This document shows positions 16,298 through 25,395 of a DNA stretch of 64,000 nt, one piece after another (the stretch's first letter is position 1; the number at the start of each line of letters is the position of its first letter). The DNA comes from Spirochaetales bacterium (lineage in GTDB: Bacteria > Spirochaetota > Leptospiria > Leptospirales > Leptonemataceae): the NCBI GenBank assembly GCA_024233935.1, contig JACKOY010000009.1, positions 82,086-146,085 of the forward strand, given 5' to 3'. The notes under the pieces were generated by a model. It was not told the origin of the DNA. It made no database searches and saw nothing but the letters and a program-made list of their open reading frames with translations. The position numbers and the translations under genes are program-made.

Positions 16298-18235
16298 TTA
16301 TCCGCGTCCCAGTCCGAGAATCGTTCCGAGCATGTCGTTGATGGTGCTGATGATACGCGCCGCGGCGTTGTAGCTGTGCTGGTACTGCACCATGTTCGAC
16401 ATTTCTTCGTCCAGACTGACGCCCATCACACTCTGCCGGCTCTGGTTCAGAGCCACGAGGTTGTCCTTGTGTCGCTCCACGGCGTCGCGGGCCAATCGGG
16501 CGTCGGTGCCGAGCCGCGCCACAACGTCGTTGTAAAACTCTTCCGCGTTGGCGGCGCGACCGAACATGCTCTCGCGCTGCTTCAGCGCCTGAGCAATCAG
16601 AAGGGCGTTGGAACCATCGAGGGCGCCTCCGGGGGTGTTGTAATCCCCGGTACCGCCGACGTCCCGGCCTCGCGCCGCCGCAATGCTGGCCGGATCGCGC
16701 CGCACGTCGTCGCTGAGAACCAGATGAGACGCCGGGTGAAAGATGGGCGTAAGCGTAATATCCTGCAACGGAGAGCGCAGCTTTACAAGTTCGTCCAGCC
16801 GGCGAAAGTCAAAGGCACCCGCCTCGCCCGAGGCGTTTAGAATACCGCCGTAGCCCACCAGCAGTTCGCCCGAGTCCTCCAGGTGGCGAATCATGAAGTT
16901 TGTACGCCGATCATCGCTGGAGGTCGTGGCCTTGAGGGCCAGCTGGTTGTCGTGGCTCATGTAAGCGACCACACCGGCCTCGCTATCGTTTATGCGCCGA
17001 ATAACCTCGTTTAAGGTGTCGTCCTGAGAATAGTCGATGCGAACCTCGGTGTTGCTGTCGTCGTTGCGGTAGAAAGACAGCGTGCCGGCAAAACCCAGCC
17101 GTCGATTCGGATCGACGGTGTTCGTTCCGGTTACGCGAAAAATCGAAGTCAACTCTGCGGTGCCGTCGCCGTTTAGGTCGTAGTTCGCGGATGCGTTTTG
17201 AATTTCGTAAGTAGCCCGGGCGTTTGCGCTCAGCGGACGGACCTCAAAGAAGTCGCGGTTGGTGGTGCCGTTCAGTCCGAAGCCGTCCCGGTGCACTTCA
17301 TTTACAATATCCGCGAGATTCACCGCGAATGTATCGACCGCGTCAATGCGCTCCGGTATCGCATGATCGCGCATGTCGAGCACTCCCAGCAAATGACCGC
17401 TATTCAGGATCACTTTCTTCTCGTTGTGCTCCCAGATGACGTTCACCATGCCCTCGTTCGAAGAATCGGGCACGGTCGTCAGCCGCCGCTGGATCTCGCC
17501 CTGAACGAGCGCCTGTTCTCCAATAAAGACAAAGAGTTCATCGCTATCCCCCCGACCAACGCGCACATTGACCAGCTTCGAAAGTTCCTCAAGAGCCGCA
17601 TCGCGACGGTCCGAAAGGTCATTGGCCTGATCCCCCAGAGCCTCGATTTTTAGAATGCGTTCGTTAAGGTCCCTAATAGTGGAGGCCAGGCTGTTGATTC
17701 GGTCCACGTCGGTGATGACTTCTTGATTCGCACGTTCGCGCAGACGCGCCAGCTTCTCGTAAACATCCTGCACGCGGGTGGCGAGGGCCTGTGCGCGGGT
17801 CAAAACCACGCTTCGGTGTGAAAGATCGGACGGAAAGTTGTTCAGCTCCTGCCAGCCCCGCCAGAAGTCATCGGTCAGAGTGCGCAGGGTATTGTCCGAA
17901 GGTTCCCCCCAGATGTTTTCCATCTGAGACAGGTACACATCGGCCGCCTGCCAGTAATTCGAATGGTTCTCGGCGTCAATGATCTGGTCGTCATAGAACG
18001 TGTCGCGGATGCGCTCCACGCGCGCCACCTGGGCGCCCTGGCCCAGTTGCCCGGCGACCATGGCCCGATTCAGGGCAGGCTCGTAGAGCGGATCCATGCT
18101 TTCCATGGTGACCCGCTGGCGGGCGTAGTTGGGGTTGTCGGCGTTGGAGATGTTGTGGCCGGTCGTGTTGATCGCAGTCTGATGCACGAACAGACCGCGT
18201 TTCCCGATTTCCAGGCCTCCGAATGTAGATCCCAT
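16298..18235 (-). CDS. flgK: Flagellar hook-associated protein 1
   Basis: First junction protein on the hook. The 645-residue product begins MGSTFGGLEIGKRGLFVHQ with the HNISNADNPNYARQRV motif of the FlgK/rod-hook N-terminus. It ends VSLDEEMSNMVQYQHSYNAAARIISTINDML, the FlgK C-terminal 'NLxxxQxAYxAxAxVI' helix. The ATG at 18235 is chosen over 18256 because it has GGGAG six bases upstream and fits the leptospiral start. It is the first gene of the minus-strand operon; its leader holds two overlapping hairpins at 18247-18278. Confidence 0.96.
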   Translation of the reverse strand: MGSTFGGLEIGKRGLFVHQTAINTTGHNISNADNPNYARQRVTMESMDPLYEPALNRAMVAGQLGQGAQVARVERIRDTFYDDQIIDAENHSNYWQAADVYLSQMENIWGEPSDNTLRTLTDDFWRGWQELNNFPSDLSHRSVVLTRAQALATRVQDVYEKLARLRERANQEVITDVDRINSLASTIRDLNERILKIEALGDQANDLSDRRDAALEELSKLVNVRVGRGDSDELFVFIGEQALVQGEIQRRLTTVPDSSNEGMVNVIWEHNEKKVILNSGHLLGVLDMRDHAIPERIDAVDTFAVNLADIVNEVHRDGFGLNGTTNRDFFEVRPLSANARATYEIQNASANYDLNGDGTAELTSIFRVTGTNTVDPNRRLGFAGTLSFYRNDDSNTEVRIDYSQDDTLNEVIRRINDSEAGVVAYMSHDNQLALKATTSSDDRRTNFMIRHLEDSGELLVGYGGILNASGEAGAFDFRRLDELVKLRSPLQDITLTPIFHPASHLVLSDDVRRDPASIAAARGRDVGGTGDYNTPGGALDGSNALLIAQALKQRESMFGRAANAEEFYNDVVARLGTDARLARDAVERHKDNLVALNQSRQSVMGVSLDEEMSNMVQYQHSYNAAARIISTINDMLGTILGLGRG

Positions 18236-18246
18236 AATGAGCTCCC

Positions 18247-18278
18247 GGGAAGGCATGCCTCCCCGATACTCTCATCGG
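18247..18278 (-). promoter_or_regulatory. Two overlapping inverted repeats in the flgK leader
   Basis: On the + strand, AGGCATGCCT (18251-18260) is a perfect 10-base palindrome extended by GGG/CCC, and CCGAT-ACTCTC-ATCGG (18263-18278) is a 5-pair hairpin with a 6-base loop. Both lie directly before the flgK Shine-Dalgarno (GGGAG). The minus-strand RNA has several GGA triplets here (GGGGAGG, GGGAG), which could be CsrA targets given csrA in the same operon. That is inference. Confidence 0.35.
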
Positions 18279-18358
18279 TTCTCTGGCCCAAGTCATAAGC
18301 CAAAAAATGCAAGGCCCCGCCCTGTGCATTGTTTTGCATTTGGTCTTTTCAGGAGTAA

Positions 18359-19630
18359 TTGCACAGTGACATCATGGAACCGCAACCGGCCTGGAGGGAG
18401 TTGCTCTCGAGTTTTCCTGACTTTCGCCATTTCCTGCTCGGTCGCTTCCTGGTTACCATCTCGGTGCAGATCCAGACCGTGGTTGTGGGCTGGCAGGTGT
18501 ATGACCTTACCGGCGATCCGTTGTCTTTGGGTTTGATTGGTCTTTGTGAGGCCGTGCCGCACCTGGGAGTGGCCCTGATCGCCGGTTATGTCGCGGATAT
18601 CTTTCCGCGACGCAGCATCGTTCTATTCTGTGTGATGGGCCTGACCACCTGCAGCCTTTCGCTATTGACGATTGCACTCGTGCAGCCGGCCGCCCACATA
18701 ACGATCTTACTTCTGTATGCAACGATTGCGTTCAGCGGTTTTGCGCGCGGCTTTTATGCACCGGCCGCGTTTTCCTGGATGGCGCAGATGGTTCCTCCGC
18801 ACCATTACCCGACCTCCTCCTCGCTCGGAAGTGGGACCTGGCAACTGGCGGCCATGAGCGGTCCCGCGATCGGCGGTTTGCTCTACGGCTACTTCGACCT
18901 GGAGAGCGCCTATCTGGCAGACTTTCTACTGGCGAGCCTGGCCTTGCTGGTCTTTGCTTTCACCGGACCCTATCCTGTCGCCGGCGCCCGCCGCACAGGC
19001 AGCGTGGCAAGCACCATGCTGGAAGGTGTACGTTTTGTCTGGAAGACCCGGCCCGTGCTCGGAGCGATCAGTCTGGATTTGTTTGCGGTCTTGTTCGGCG
19101 GTGCGGTCGCGCTGTTGCCGGTATATGCTAAGGACATTCTGCACTGTGGCCCGGAGGGGCTGGGACTCCTGCGCGCGGCCCCGGCGGTTGGTGCCCTGGC
19201 GATGGCGTTTGTGCTTGCTGCCCGCCCGCCCATTCATCGGACCGGGCGCAAGATGCTCTGGAGTGTGTTCGCCTTCGGACTTTGCATGCTTGCGTTTGGA
19301 ATCTCAACAAACTTCTATCTCTCGCTCGGGCTTTTGCTACTGAGTGGCGCGTTCGATAACGTGAGCGTGGTCGTTCGAAGCATGACCATGCAGATGCTGA
19401 CGCCGGACAGCATGCGCGGCAAAGTTGCGGCCGTGAACACCATATTCATTGGAGCCTCAAACGAGATCGGCGCCTTTGAGTCGGGTGTGACCGCTCGCTG
19501 GATGGGCACCGTGCCGGCCGTCGTTTTTGGAGCCGGCATGACTCTGGTAGTAGTCGTAGTGGCATCGTTTTTGTTTTCGGATCTCCGGCGCCTGGACTTC
19601 AAAGAGAGCGGGCAGCGGGATAGCACATGA
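18359..19630 (+). CDS. MFS exporter (EntS/MFS_3-like)
   Basis: A 12-TM major-facilitator exporter of 423 residues resembling the enterobactin-exporter EntS group. It has FLLGRFLVTISVQIQTVVVGWQVYDLTGDPLSLG near the N-terminus, the loop GYVADIFPRRSIV (MFS signature between TM2 and TM3) and a late MRGKVAAVNTIFIGASNEIGAFESG segment typical of that group. Substrate is unknown and no siderophore genes are visible. The start may be TTG 18359, with AGGAG three bases upstream, or ATG 18374. It is divergent from flgK, and its stop overlaps the histidine phosphatase start by 4 bases. Confidence 0.9.
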   Translation: MHSDIMEPQPAWRELLSSFPDFRHFLLGRFLVTISVQIQTVVVGWQVYDLTGDPLSLGLIGLCEAVPHLGVALIAGYVADIFPRRSIVLFCVMGLTTCSLSLLTIALVQPAAHITILLLYATIAFSGFARGFYAPAAFSWMAQMVPPHHYPTSSSLGSGTWQLAAMSGPAIGGLLYGYFDLESAYLADFLLASLALLVFAFTGPYPVAGARRTGSVASTMLEGVRFVWKTRPVLGAISLDLFAVLFGGAVALLPVYAKDILHCGPEGLGLLRAAPAVGALAMAFVLAARPPIHRTGRKMLWSVFAFGLCMLAFGISTNFYLSLGLLLLSGAFDNVSVVVRSMTMQMLTPDSMRGKVAAVNTIFIGASNEIGAFESGVTARWMGTVPAVVFGAGMTLVVVVVASFLFSDLRRLDFKESGQRDST

Positions 19631-20322
19631 GACGCTACCTGTTTATGCGCCATGCGGCGCCCATCAACGACGAGGGTTCGTTTCATTTGAGCGCGTTTCG
19701 TCGGGATATGCGGGCGGAGATGGACGAAGTTCTTTCCGCACGCGGCATTTCTCAGGCCGTCCAGGCCGCCGAAGCGATGCGGACCCAACAGATCCAGATC
19801 GTGGTTACGTCGGACATGAAACGGGCAGCACAAACCGGTCAGATCATTGCAGAAGAACTGGCGGCGCAATGCATCGTGTTGCCCGGTCTGCGCGAAATCG
19901 CGCCGGGAGAAGCGCCGGGCCGCGCCGGTCGGCTTGTCTTGCCGCTACTTGATCCACGCCTGCCACGCTTCGTCAGGCGCACCGCCGGCCAGTTGCTGGC
20001 CGCATATCTCAGTCTGCGCTACATCTGGTCCTGGCGCCGCGGGCTGAATCGCGACGGCGAGACGATCGAAAAAGTCCGCACGAGAGTTGAAGCGGCTCTG
20101 AGAGCACTGGATCAACGACCGGAACGCACGATATTGGTTGTCGGTCACGGATTCTGGATCTTGTTTCTGGCGCTCATGCTTACAAAACCACACCGGCGCC
20201 TGATTCTGCGCTGGGTCAAGAACTGCAGCGTAACCGAAATAGCGACCGACGAACAGGGAAATCGAAGGCTGCTCTATTTTGCGCGGCCGGCGGGAGATGC
20301 GCCTGCACGGGTCGAAAGCTGA
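19627..20322 (+). CDS. Histidine phosphatase (phosphoglycerate-mutase-like) family protein
   Basis: A 231-residue member of the branch-1 histidine phosphatase superfamily, which transfers phosphate through an active-site histidine. The N-terminal motif is MRHAAP (Arg8, His9; RHA instead of the usual RHG). The second half-site is VVGHGFWILFL with the catalytic His. VVTSDMKRAAQTGQIIAEEL is the family's SxxxRAxQTA segment. A roughly 60-residue insert with basic, hydrophobic sequence (PRFVRRTAGQLLAAYLSL) separates the halves. The substrate is not predictable. It is co-transcribed with the upstream exporter (ATGA overlap). Confidence 0.85.
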   Translation: MRRYLFMRHAAPINDEGSFHLSAFRRDMRAEMDEVLSARGISQAVQAAEAMRTQQIQIVVTSDMKRAAQTGQIIAEELAAQCIVLPGLREIAPGEAPGRAGRLVLPLLDPRLPRFVRRTAGQLLAAYLSLRYIWSWRRGLNRDGETIEKVRTRVEAALRALDQRPERTILVVGHGFWILFLALMLTKPHRRLILRWVKNCSVTEIATDEQGNRRLLYFARPAGDAPARVES

Positions 20323-20790
20323 AGTTGGGGGCTCCGGCTGAGAAGGGCGGGAGCCAGACGACACCCGGGCTCGAGCCGGCGCGGAGTTGGGAGTCTACGG
20401 TGGACGATGCAAGGGTGGCTGCCGCCGGCCGCGCAAATGCGCCTCCAAAATAACAAGAGCGGAGGTGCACTTTGCGTGTCGCGGCGCGAGTGTTTCCGAA
20501 CGGCCGTTGCCCTGTGGCCGTCTTCGATTCCTGGCGTTCCGCCTCGGTATACCGCGCGCAGTCGTGCGTTGTTTCTGTGTCGGCCGCACCCGCGGCAAAG
20601 GACTTTGTGTCCGAACAACACTCGATCTATCGCTTTTGGCGGGTCGAAATTCTGGGAACTTGAGGCGGCCGGTTCTTTGACGGCGGACGCGCAGATTGGC
20701 GTACGTTGACCGGACTCTCGATCGATCGGCTACGCGAGCCCGACTCTCGATCGGCTGGTTCCCTTAGGACTCAGCCACTGATGACGGTGC
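20323..20790. other. 468-base gap without a convincing gene
   Basis: The longest non-coding stretch of the window. It holds a GGCTCC/GGAGCC stem soon after the phosphatase gene and a stronger stem TGCGCCTCC/GGAGGTGCA (one G-U pair) at about 20438-20469. It also has a near-duplicate of GACTCTCGATCG(ATCG)GCT at 20713 and 20742. GGAGG (20461-20465) is spaced for a TTG at 20472 that would open a 63-residue reading frame with no family resemblance, and the stem above would hide that ribosome site. It could be a leader, a small RNA or a decayed gene; nothing decides between them. Confidence 0.4.
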
Positions 20791-21312
20791 TCAGGCGTTG
20801 GCGTTTAAGAGAATCGAATTTGCCGGACCGCGACGGGTCCGTTTGTCCCCCGGCTGATAGGCGTCTTTCTCGGGTTGGGCGGCTTCCTGAATGTCCGCGA
20901 GGACACGTTGAATAGATTGCGATGTCGTCACCAGGAGCAATTGATTCTCCTGATTCAGGGCGTAGAGATCGGTCAGTTCCGCACGATACCGACCGGCGAG
21001 TTCCATGAGGCGCGTGGCCTCTTTATCTTCCAGGCCGGCCAGCCGTCGTTCGAGGTCCCGCAGACTCAGGCTTTCACTTTCGGTCGGCCCCAGGTTGTCC
21101 CAGACGGCGCGCATGGCCCGGCTGCGTTCTTCGGCCAGCCGGTCAATCTCAACGAGCCAGCTTTCGGATTTGGAAGTCAAGAGCGCCAGCCGCTTTCCGT
21201 CACCCTTCATAATCGCCCGGTTCTTTTCCTTCTCGGTTTCCCGGGCAGCGCGAATCAATATCAGTTCCGCCGCAAAGAAGTCCGCCAGTTGTTTCATCGC
21301 CGTTTGTGCCAT
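20791..21312 (-). CDS. flgN: FlgN-like flagellar chaperone
   Basis: A 173-residue, almost wholly helical, charged protein with the FlgN layout: an N-terminal helix (LADFFAAELILIRAAR), a central long coiled coil (RLALLTSKSESWLVEIDRLAEER, quoted in part) and a C-terminal helix LYALNQENQLLLVTTSQSIQ, which resembles FlgN's 'NxxNxxLL' chaperone helix. FlgN escorts FlgK and FlgL to the flagellar export gate. The ATG at 21312 has GGGGA upstream; the longer frame to 21597 would antisense the lipoprotein gene. It lies some 2.5 kb from flgK, on the same strand but in a separate unit. Confidence 0.72.
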   Translation of the reverse strand: MAQTAMKQLADFFAAELILIRAARETEKEKNRAIMKGDGKRLALLTSKSESWLVEIDRLAEERSRAMRAVWDNLGPTESESLSLRDLERRLAGLEDKEATRLMELAGRYRAELTDLYALNQENQLLLVTTSQSIQRVLADIQEAAQPEKDAYQPGDKRTRRGPANSILLNANA

Positions 21313-21445
21313 CAGTCTTCCCCTGATGGACCTATCGGCCGAACGATGGCGTTCCTGAGCAAATTTGACGGCGCTCCGGTAATTTGGTTGACCATTGTTC
21401 CCGAAAGCGAGGCACTCAGACACTTCCCATCGGAGTTCTCTATCC

Positions 21446-22720
21446 ATGAAATCATTTCTGAATACTACCCTGGCTCTTACTGGCTTTGCGGCCGCGCTTG
21501 CGATGGCCTGCGGCGGTGGTAGCAGCTCCCGGGAGTCACGCCTGGTAGAGGCGGAGTGTCGCCGCGGTGAGATTACCGTTTTTGGCGAAGCGCCCATTTA
21601 CACCAGCGTGGGCACCGCCCGCGAGAAGGCCCGCACCGACGCCTGTCGTCGGGCGGTCTCGACCTGCATCGGTTCAGAAGTTGCCCAGGCGTCGGGTACC
21701 ATGGACGCCCAATCGATCGGCAGCGAAATCTTCACCCAGGCCCAGGGCATCTGCCGCAACGATGAGGTCGTCGAAGAAGAGCAGTACAATCTGGACACCA
21801 TCAAGATGCTGCGCCTGTTCGTGCGCTTCACCGTCGATCCTTCCGACATCAGCAACCGCATCGACACCATGCAGAACCTGGTGGGCAACCCCAAGGTCAT
21901 GGTTCTCATTCGCGAAGAGTGGAATTTGCCCAGCGGACGACGCGTGTTCGGTTTCAGTTCCTCCCAGGGCAAAGCGGCCCCCCTGGTGCGTGACTACCTG
22001 GTGAGCAAGGGCTACACCGTGCTCGACCCGGGCCAGATCGCACGTCGCATACCGAACGAAGACGCCGTGGCCCAGAATCCGACCCTGCTTGCCGAAAGTA
22101 TCAAGGATGCCGCCGCCGAAGCGGGCGCGGATGTTCTGATCATTGGACATATCCGGACCTTCCCGCAGCAGATTGCCACGACCGGTCCTTTCAAGAGCTG
22201 TGAAGTACAGGGCAACGTCCAGGCGATCGCGCTCTGGGGTGACGGTCGGGTACTGGCCGAGTACACCGAACGCGAAGCCGGGGCCCAGGTCAGCGACGAA
22301 GGCGCGGCGGCAAACGGAGTCACCTGGTGGACGGTTGGAAAAGACGACCGACGACCATCGGGTTTCGCACCCTGGATCCACAACCGGCTCTCGCTGGAAT
22401 GGGGCGCCATGACGCGCAACAATCAGATCAAAATGCGCATCGTCGGAATGGACGATGTCGAAAGGGGCATCTTCCTGGACGACCTGAAAGAAGCCACCAA
22501 CGTTCGCAGCATCGATGAGGTGAGCTACAGCCAGCAGGAAACAGTCTGGGATGTGCGTTATCCCGGTCGCTCTTTCGCTCTGGCCGACACGATTGGCTTT
22601 TATGGCGATAATCCGAACATCTTTCGTGCCCTGCGCGAAAACTGCAAAACCATCCGGGTGACCCGCGTAAAACGCGGCGAGATCGATCTCGAATTTGTGG
22701 GCGGCGGTTGCGGTGGCTGA
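21446..22720 (+). CDS. Lipoprotein with FlgT/LPP20-like N-terminal domain
   Basis: A 424-residue predicted lipoprotein (MKSFLNTTLALTGFAAALAMAC, Cys22). Residues about 35-125 (ECRRGEITVFGEAP, AREKARTDACRRAV and the RLFVRFTVDP end) resemble the FlgT-N/LPP20 fold, which begins with 'xxxGxGxAxxxxxAxxxAxxxA' helices. The middle, around ADVLIIGHIRT, resembles a CsgG/TolB-N type domain. Many cysteines suggest disulfides, and the C-terminus is GGGCGG. Leptospires have several surface or periplasmic lipoproteins of this style; the exact family is not identified. Its stop overlaps the DUF192 gene by 8 bases. Confidence 0.78.
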   Translation: MKSFLNTTLALTGFAAALAMACGGGSSSRESRLVEAECRRGEITVFGEAPIYTSVGTAREKARTDACRRAVSTCIGSEVAQASGTMDAQSIGSEIFTQAQGICRNDEVVEEEQYNLDTIKMLRLFVRFTVDPSDISNRIDTMQNLVGNPKVMVLIREEWNLPSGRRVFGFSSSQGKAAPLVRDYLVSKGYTVLDPGQIARRIPNEDAVAQNPTLLAESIKDAAAEAGADVLIIGHIRTFPQQIATTGPFKSCEVQGNVQAIALWGDGRVLAEYTEREAGAQVSDEGAAANGVTWWTVGKDDRRPSGFAPWIHNRLSLEWGAMTRNNQIKMRIVGMDDVERGIFLDDLKEATNVRSIDEVSYSQQETVWDVRYPGRSFALADTIGFYGDNPNIFRALRENCKTIRVTRVKRGEIDLEFVGGGCGG

Positions 22721-23210
22721 CCTGAACTGGCGGGCTCGATCTGACGTATTTCTTGCGGCGCGCGTTTTGCCCGCCGTCCTGCTCGCCCTTCTTTTGCTGG
22801 CCGGCGGGTGCGGCGAGACCGCCCGGGCCAATGGCGACGAGAGCATTCGCATTCACATCGGCGGCGTGCCCCTGGAAGTCGAAGTTGTCGCGAGCCCCTC
22901 GGCCCGCCAGCGCGGTCTGATGTATCGGGCGGAGCTGGAACCCAACCACGGCATGCTCTTTGTCTTTCCGGACACAGAGCAGCGCTCTTTCTGGATGAAA
23001 AACTGCCTGATTCCCCTGGATGTGGGCTTCTTTGACGAACGCCCCTTTCTACTAAATGTGGAGACCATGCAACCGGACGATGGCGTGGGTCGCTGGAATT
23101 CCCGCGGACCGGCCCGCTACGCGGTAGAGACCAATGCCGGCTGGTACGAACGCAATCTGATTCGGCGCGGCGCTCGTCTGGAACTGCCGAATCCAATCGA
23201 AGCCTATTAG
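22713..23210 (+). CDS. DUF192-family lipoprotein
   Basis: A 165-residue protein with a signal sequence and lipobox-like LLLAGGC (Cys33) followed by a DUF192 domain. Its hallmarks are ARQRGLMYRAEL, GMLFVFPDTEQRSFWMKNCLIPLDVGFFD (shown in part) and a late GWYERNLIRRGARL. DUF192 proteins are small secreted or periplasmic proteins of unsettled function. The GTG at 22713 overlaps the upstream lipoprotein stop and gives a normal signal peptide; a TTG at 22695 would add six residues. Clearly co-transcribed with the preceding gene. Confidence 0.85.
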   Translation: MADLNWRARSDVFLAARVLPAVLLALLLLAGGCGETARANGDESIRIHIGGVPLEVEVVASPSARQRGLMYRAELEPNHGMLFVFPDTEQRSFWMKNCLIPLDVGFFDERPFLLNVETMQPDDGVGRWNSRGPARYAVETNAGWYERNLIRRGARLELPNPIEAY

Positions 23211-23291
23211 TTAGCTCGTCCGATCAATGGTTCGAGCAACGGAGTCGTGACCCGGGTTCGTGAAGGCGGTTGAATGGAGCCGAAAACCGGA

Positions 23292-24125
23292 CTAGAACAG
23301 AACTTCCTGTCGCTCGCCCGATACAACCGGGGCAACACTGGCGGCGGCCAGGCCCCTTTCGCGCGCCACAACGATGGAATATCGCGTGCGTTCTCCGAGC
23401 ACCAGAGGTCGGGCCCGCAAAAAGACCCGTCCGTACTTGAAGTGCTCAATCATTTCCAGTTTGGCGAAATCCCGATCGCAGAGGGCCCTTGCTTCTTCCT
23501 CTCGCAGGCAATCGTAGAACGGAAGCACGTCGCGGTAAAACCAGGCCATGGGGTGGGCCACAAGTTCGTCAGAGAACACGTCCCGCAATGTCCCCGGCAC
23601 CATACCCGGGTCGATGGCCGGAGATTTGGACCGGCGCTCGCCCAGAAATCTATACAGTCTTAGAATACGCTCACGCTCGGAGCGAGCGGGTTCCAGGATG
23701 CCCAACCAGCGTTCCCACGCCTTGCGCTCCCGGGCGCCCAGGCGACTGATCTGAGAAAGCAGATAATCTTCTTTGCGAAAGGCCGGATCGGAACAAAGCA
23801 GGTCCATGGCTTCCCCGCTGAGACAACAGATGTCTTCCCGGGGCCAGAGCGTGTAGGGATTACGCAGGAGATCGGCGCGCTGCGAGCTGCCCACCGGAGC
23901 CTGCACGACGCCAAAACATTCCAGCAGCAGGTCCAGATTCTCACGCAAACCGAGCCGAATCAGCACTTCCAGGGGGCTTCCGGCGCGCTCGTAGCTGGCG
24001 CGGATGGTCCGCTTCAGGCGTTCCTGGCTTACACCGGGGCTGAGAATGATCTTCAGATTTTTTTGAATACGACGGACTTCGATCTCGGGCAATTCTTGAA
24101 ACGCATCGGCCAGGTACAAACTCAT
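23292..24125 (-). CDS. Hypothetical protein downstream of purD
   Basis: A 277-residue cytoplasmic protein I do not recognise. It has no signal peptide or membrane segment. The sequence is helical in the first ~200 residues, with several Arg/Glu-rich stretches (RLGARERKAWERWL, RSERERILRLYRFL), then a beta-rich tail with VFLRARPLVLGERTRYSIVVARERG. The ATGA overlap with purD means it is translated from the purD-valS transcript, so a role in that operon is possible but not shown. Confidence 0.72.
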   Translation of the reverse strand: MSLYLADAFQELPEIEVRRIQKNLKIILSPGVSQERLKRTIRASYERAGSPLEVLIRLGLRENLDLLLECFGVVQAPVGSSQRADLLRNPYTLWPREDICCLSGEAMDLLCSDPAFRKEDYLLSQISRLGARERKAWERWLGILEPARSERERILRLYRFLGERRSKSPAIDPGMVPGTLRDVFSDELVAHPMAWFYRDVLPFYDCLREEEARALCDRDFAKLEMIEHFKYGRVFLRARPLVLGERTRYSIVVARERGLAAASVAPVVSGERQEVLF

Positions 24126-25384
24126 TGTAGCGCCTTCACCCCTATATCCTTTCGGTAAAAAGTCCCCGGCGCCACGACCTTTTCCAGCCGTGCATAAGCG
24201 CGCTCCCGGGCATTCCGCAACCCGGAGCCGAGTGCGGTCAGGCCGAGAATGCGGCCGCCCGTGCTGAGAATGCGCCCGCCCTCGCGACGCGTTCCAGCAT
24301 GGAAAAATATTATGTCACTTTCAGCGCTGTCAATGTTTTTTAGCTCAATGCCCTTCTTATAACTGCCTGGATAGCCGTCGGCCGCGAGCACTACGACCAG
24401 GGCCGCTCCAGGATGGAAATTCAGGGTTCGGTTGGGCGCGAATCGGCCACTGGCGGCCGTCTGAGCCAGTTCCCCCAGATCCTCGTTCAGCAGCGGCAGC
24501 AGGGCCTGGGTTTCCGGGTCGCCGAAGCGCACGTTGAACTCCACCACCCGGACCCGCCCTTCGTGAATCATGAGCCCGGCGTAGAGCAAGCCACGGTATT
24601 CGTGTCCATCGGCCTGCATGCCCGCCACGGCCCGGTCCAGGACCTGCTCCTGGACCGTTTGCATCACCGCCGCATCCATCATGGGCACCGGGAGATAAGC
24701 GCCCATTCCCCCGGTATTGGGCCCCTGGTCTCCATCGAAGGCGCGTTTGTGGTCCTGAGAGGCCAGAAGCGGCAATGCCCGCACACCGTCGCAGATCGCA
24801 AACACCGAGGCTTCTTCGCCGGGCAAAAACTCTTCAATCACCACCCGGCGTCCGGCCTCCCCAAAACGGTCCCGTTCCAGTCGGTCACGCAGGGCCTGCT
24901 CGGCCTCCTGCCGATCCATCGCCACGACCACGCCTTTGCCCTGGGCCAGGCCATCGGCCTTGATCACAATAGGGGGTTCGAGGCCCTCACAATATTCCAG
25001 GGCCGGTCCAATGGCTTCAAACACGCGGGAAGCGGCAGTCGGAATTCCGTGCCGCTCCATAAAATCTTTGCTGAAGGCCTTGGAACCTTCCAGCCGGGCC
25101 GCCGCAGCCCGGGGCCCAAAGACGGGGCATACGGAGCTCAATGCATCCGAGATTCCATTTACAAGCGGGTCTTCAGGACCGACCACGACCAGGTCATAAC
25201 GCTCCTGCTCCACGTGACGCCGCAACCCGGGCAGGTCGGAAAGATTGAGCCCCGCTATCAGGCTGTCTTCGGGAAAGCCGCCGTTGCCCGGAAAGGCACG
25301 CAGGTCAGAAACGCGCTGACTCTTGCGCAACTTCCAGTAGAGGGCGTGCTCGCGCCCGCCGGAGCCGAGAAGCAAAACCTTCAT
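24122..25384 (-). CDS. purD: Phosphoribosylamine-glycine ligase
   Basis: Second step of purine synthesis: joins phosphoribosylamine and glycine with ATP hydrolysis. The 420-residue protein is full length and begins MKVLLLGSGGREHALYWKL, the family N-terminus. The ATP-grasp core shows IVIKADGLAQGKGVVVA, FLPGEEASVFAICDG, and NTGGMGAYLPVP, and the C-terminal part FNVRFGDPETQ carries the metal-binding residues. It is followed by the hypothetical gene with a 4-base overlap and preceded by valS with 11 bases between. Confidence 0.97.
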   Translation of the reverse strand: MKVLLLGSGGREHALYWKLRKSQRVSDLRAFPGNGGFPEDSLIAGLNLSDLPGLRRHVEQERYDLVVVGPEDPLVNGISDALSSVCPVFGPRAAAARLEGSKAFSKDFMERHGIPTAASRVFEAIGPALEYCEGLEPPIVIKADGLAQGKGVVVAMDRQEAEQALRDRLERDRFGEAGRRVVIEEFLPGEEASVFAICDGVRALPLLASQDHKRAFDGDQGPNTGGMGAYLPVPMMDAAVMQTVQEQVLDRAVAGMQADGHEYRGLLYAGLMIHEGRVRVVEFNVRFGDPETQALLPLLNEDLGELAQTAASGRFAPNRTLNFHPGAALVVVLAADGYPGSYKKGIELKNIDSAESDIIFFHAGTRREGGRILSTGGRILGLTALGSGLRNARERAYARLEKVVAPGTFYRKDIGVKALQ

Positions 25385-25395
25385 GAGACCATCAC

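Noticed and set aside
20328..20420. TPP-riboswitch-like GGCTGAGA near 20335
   Set aside because: The ACCCTTGGAACCTGAT partner element is missing and no thiamine gene follows.
21674..22852. 392-codon open frame antisense to the FlgT-like lipoprotein gene
   Set aside because: Antisense to a clear lipoprotein gene and its DUF192 neighbour; no domain.
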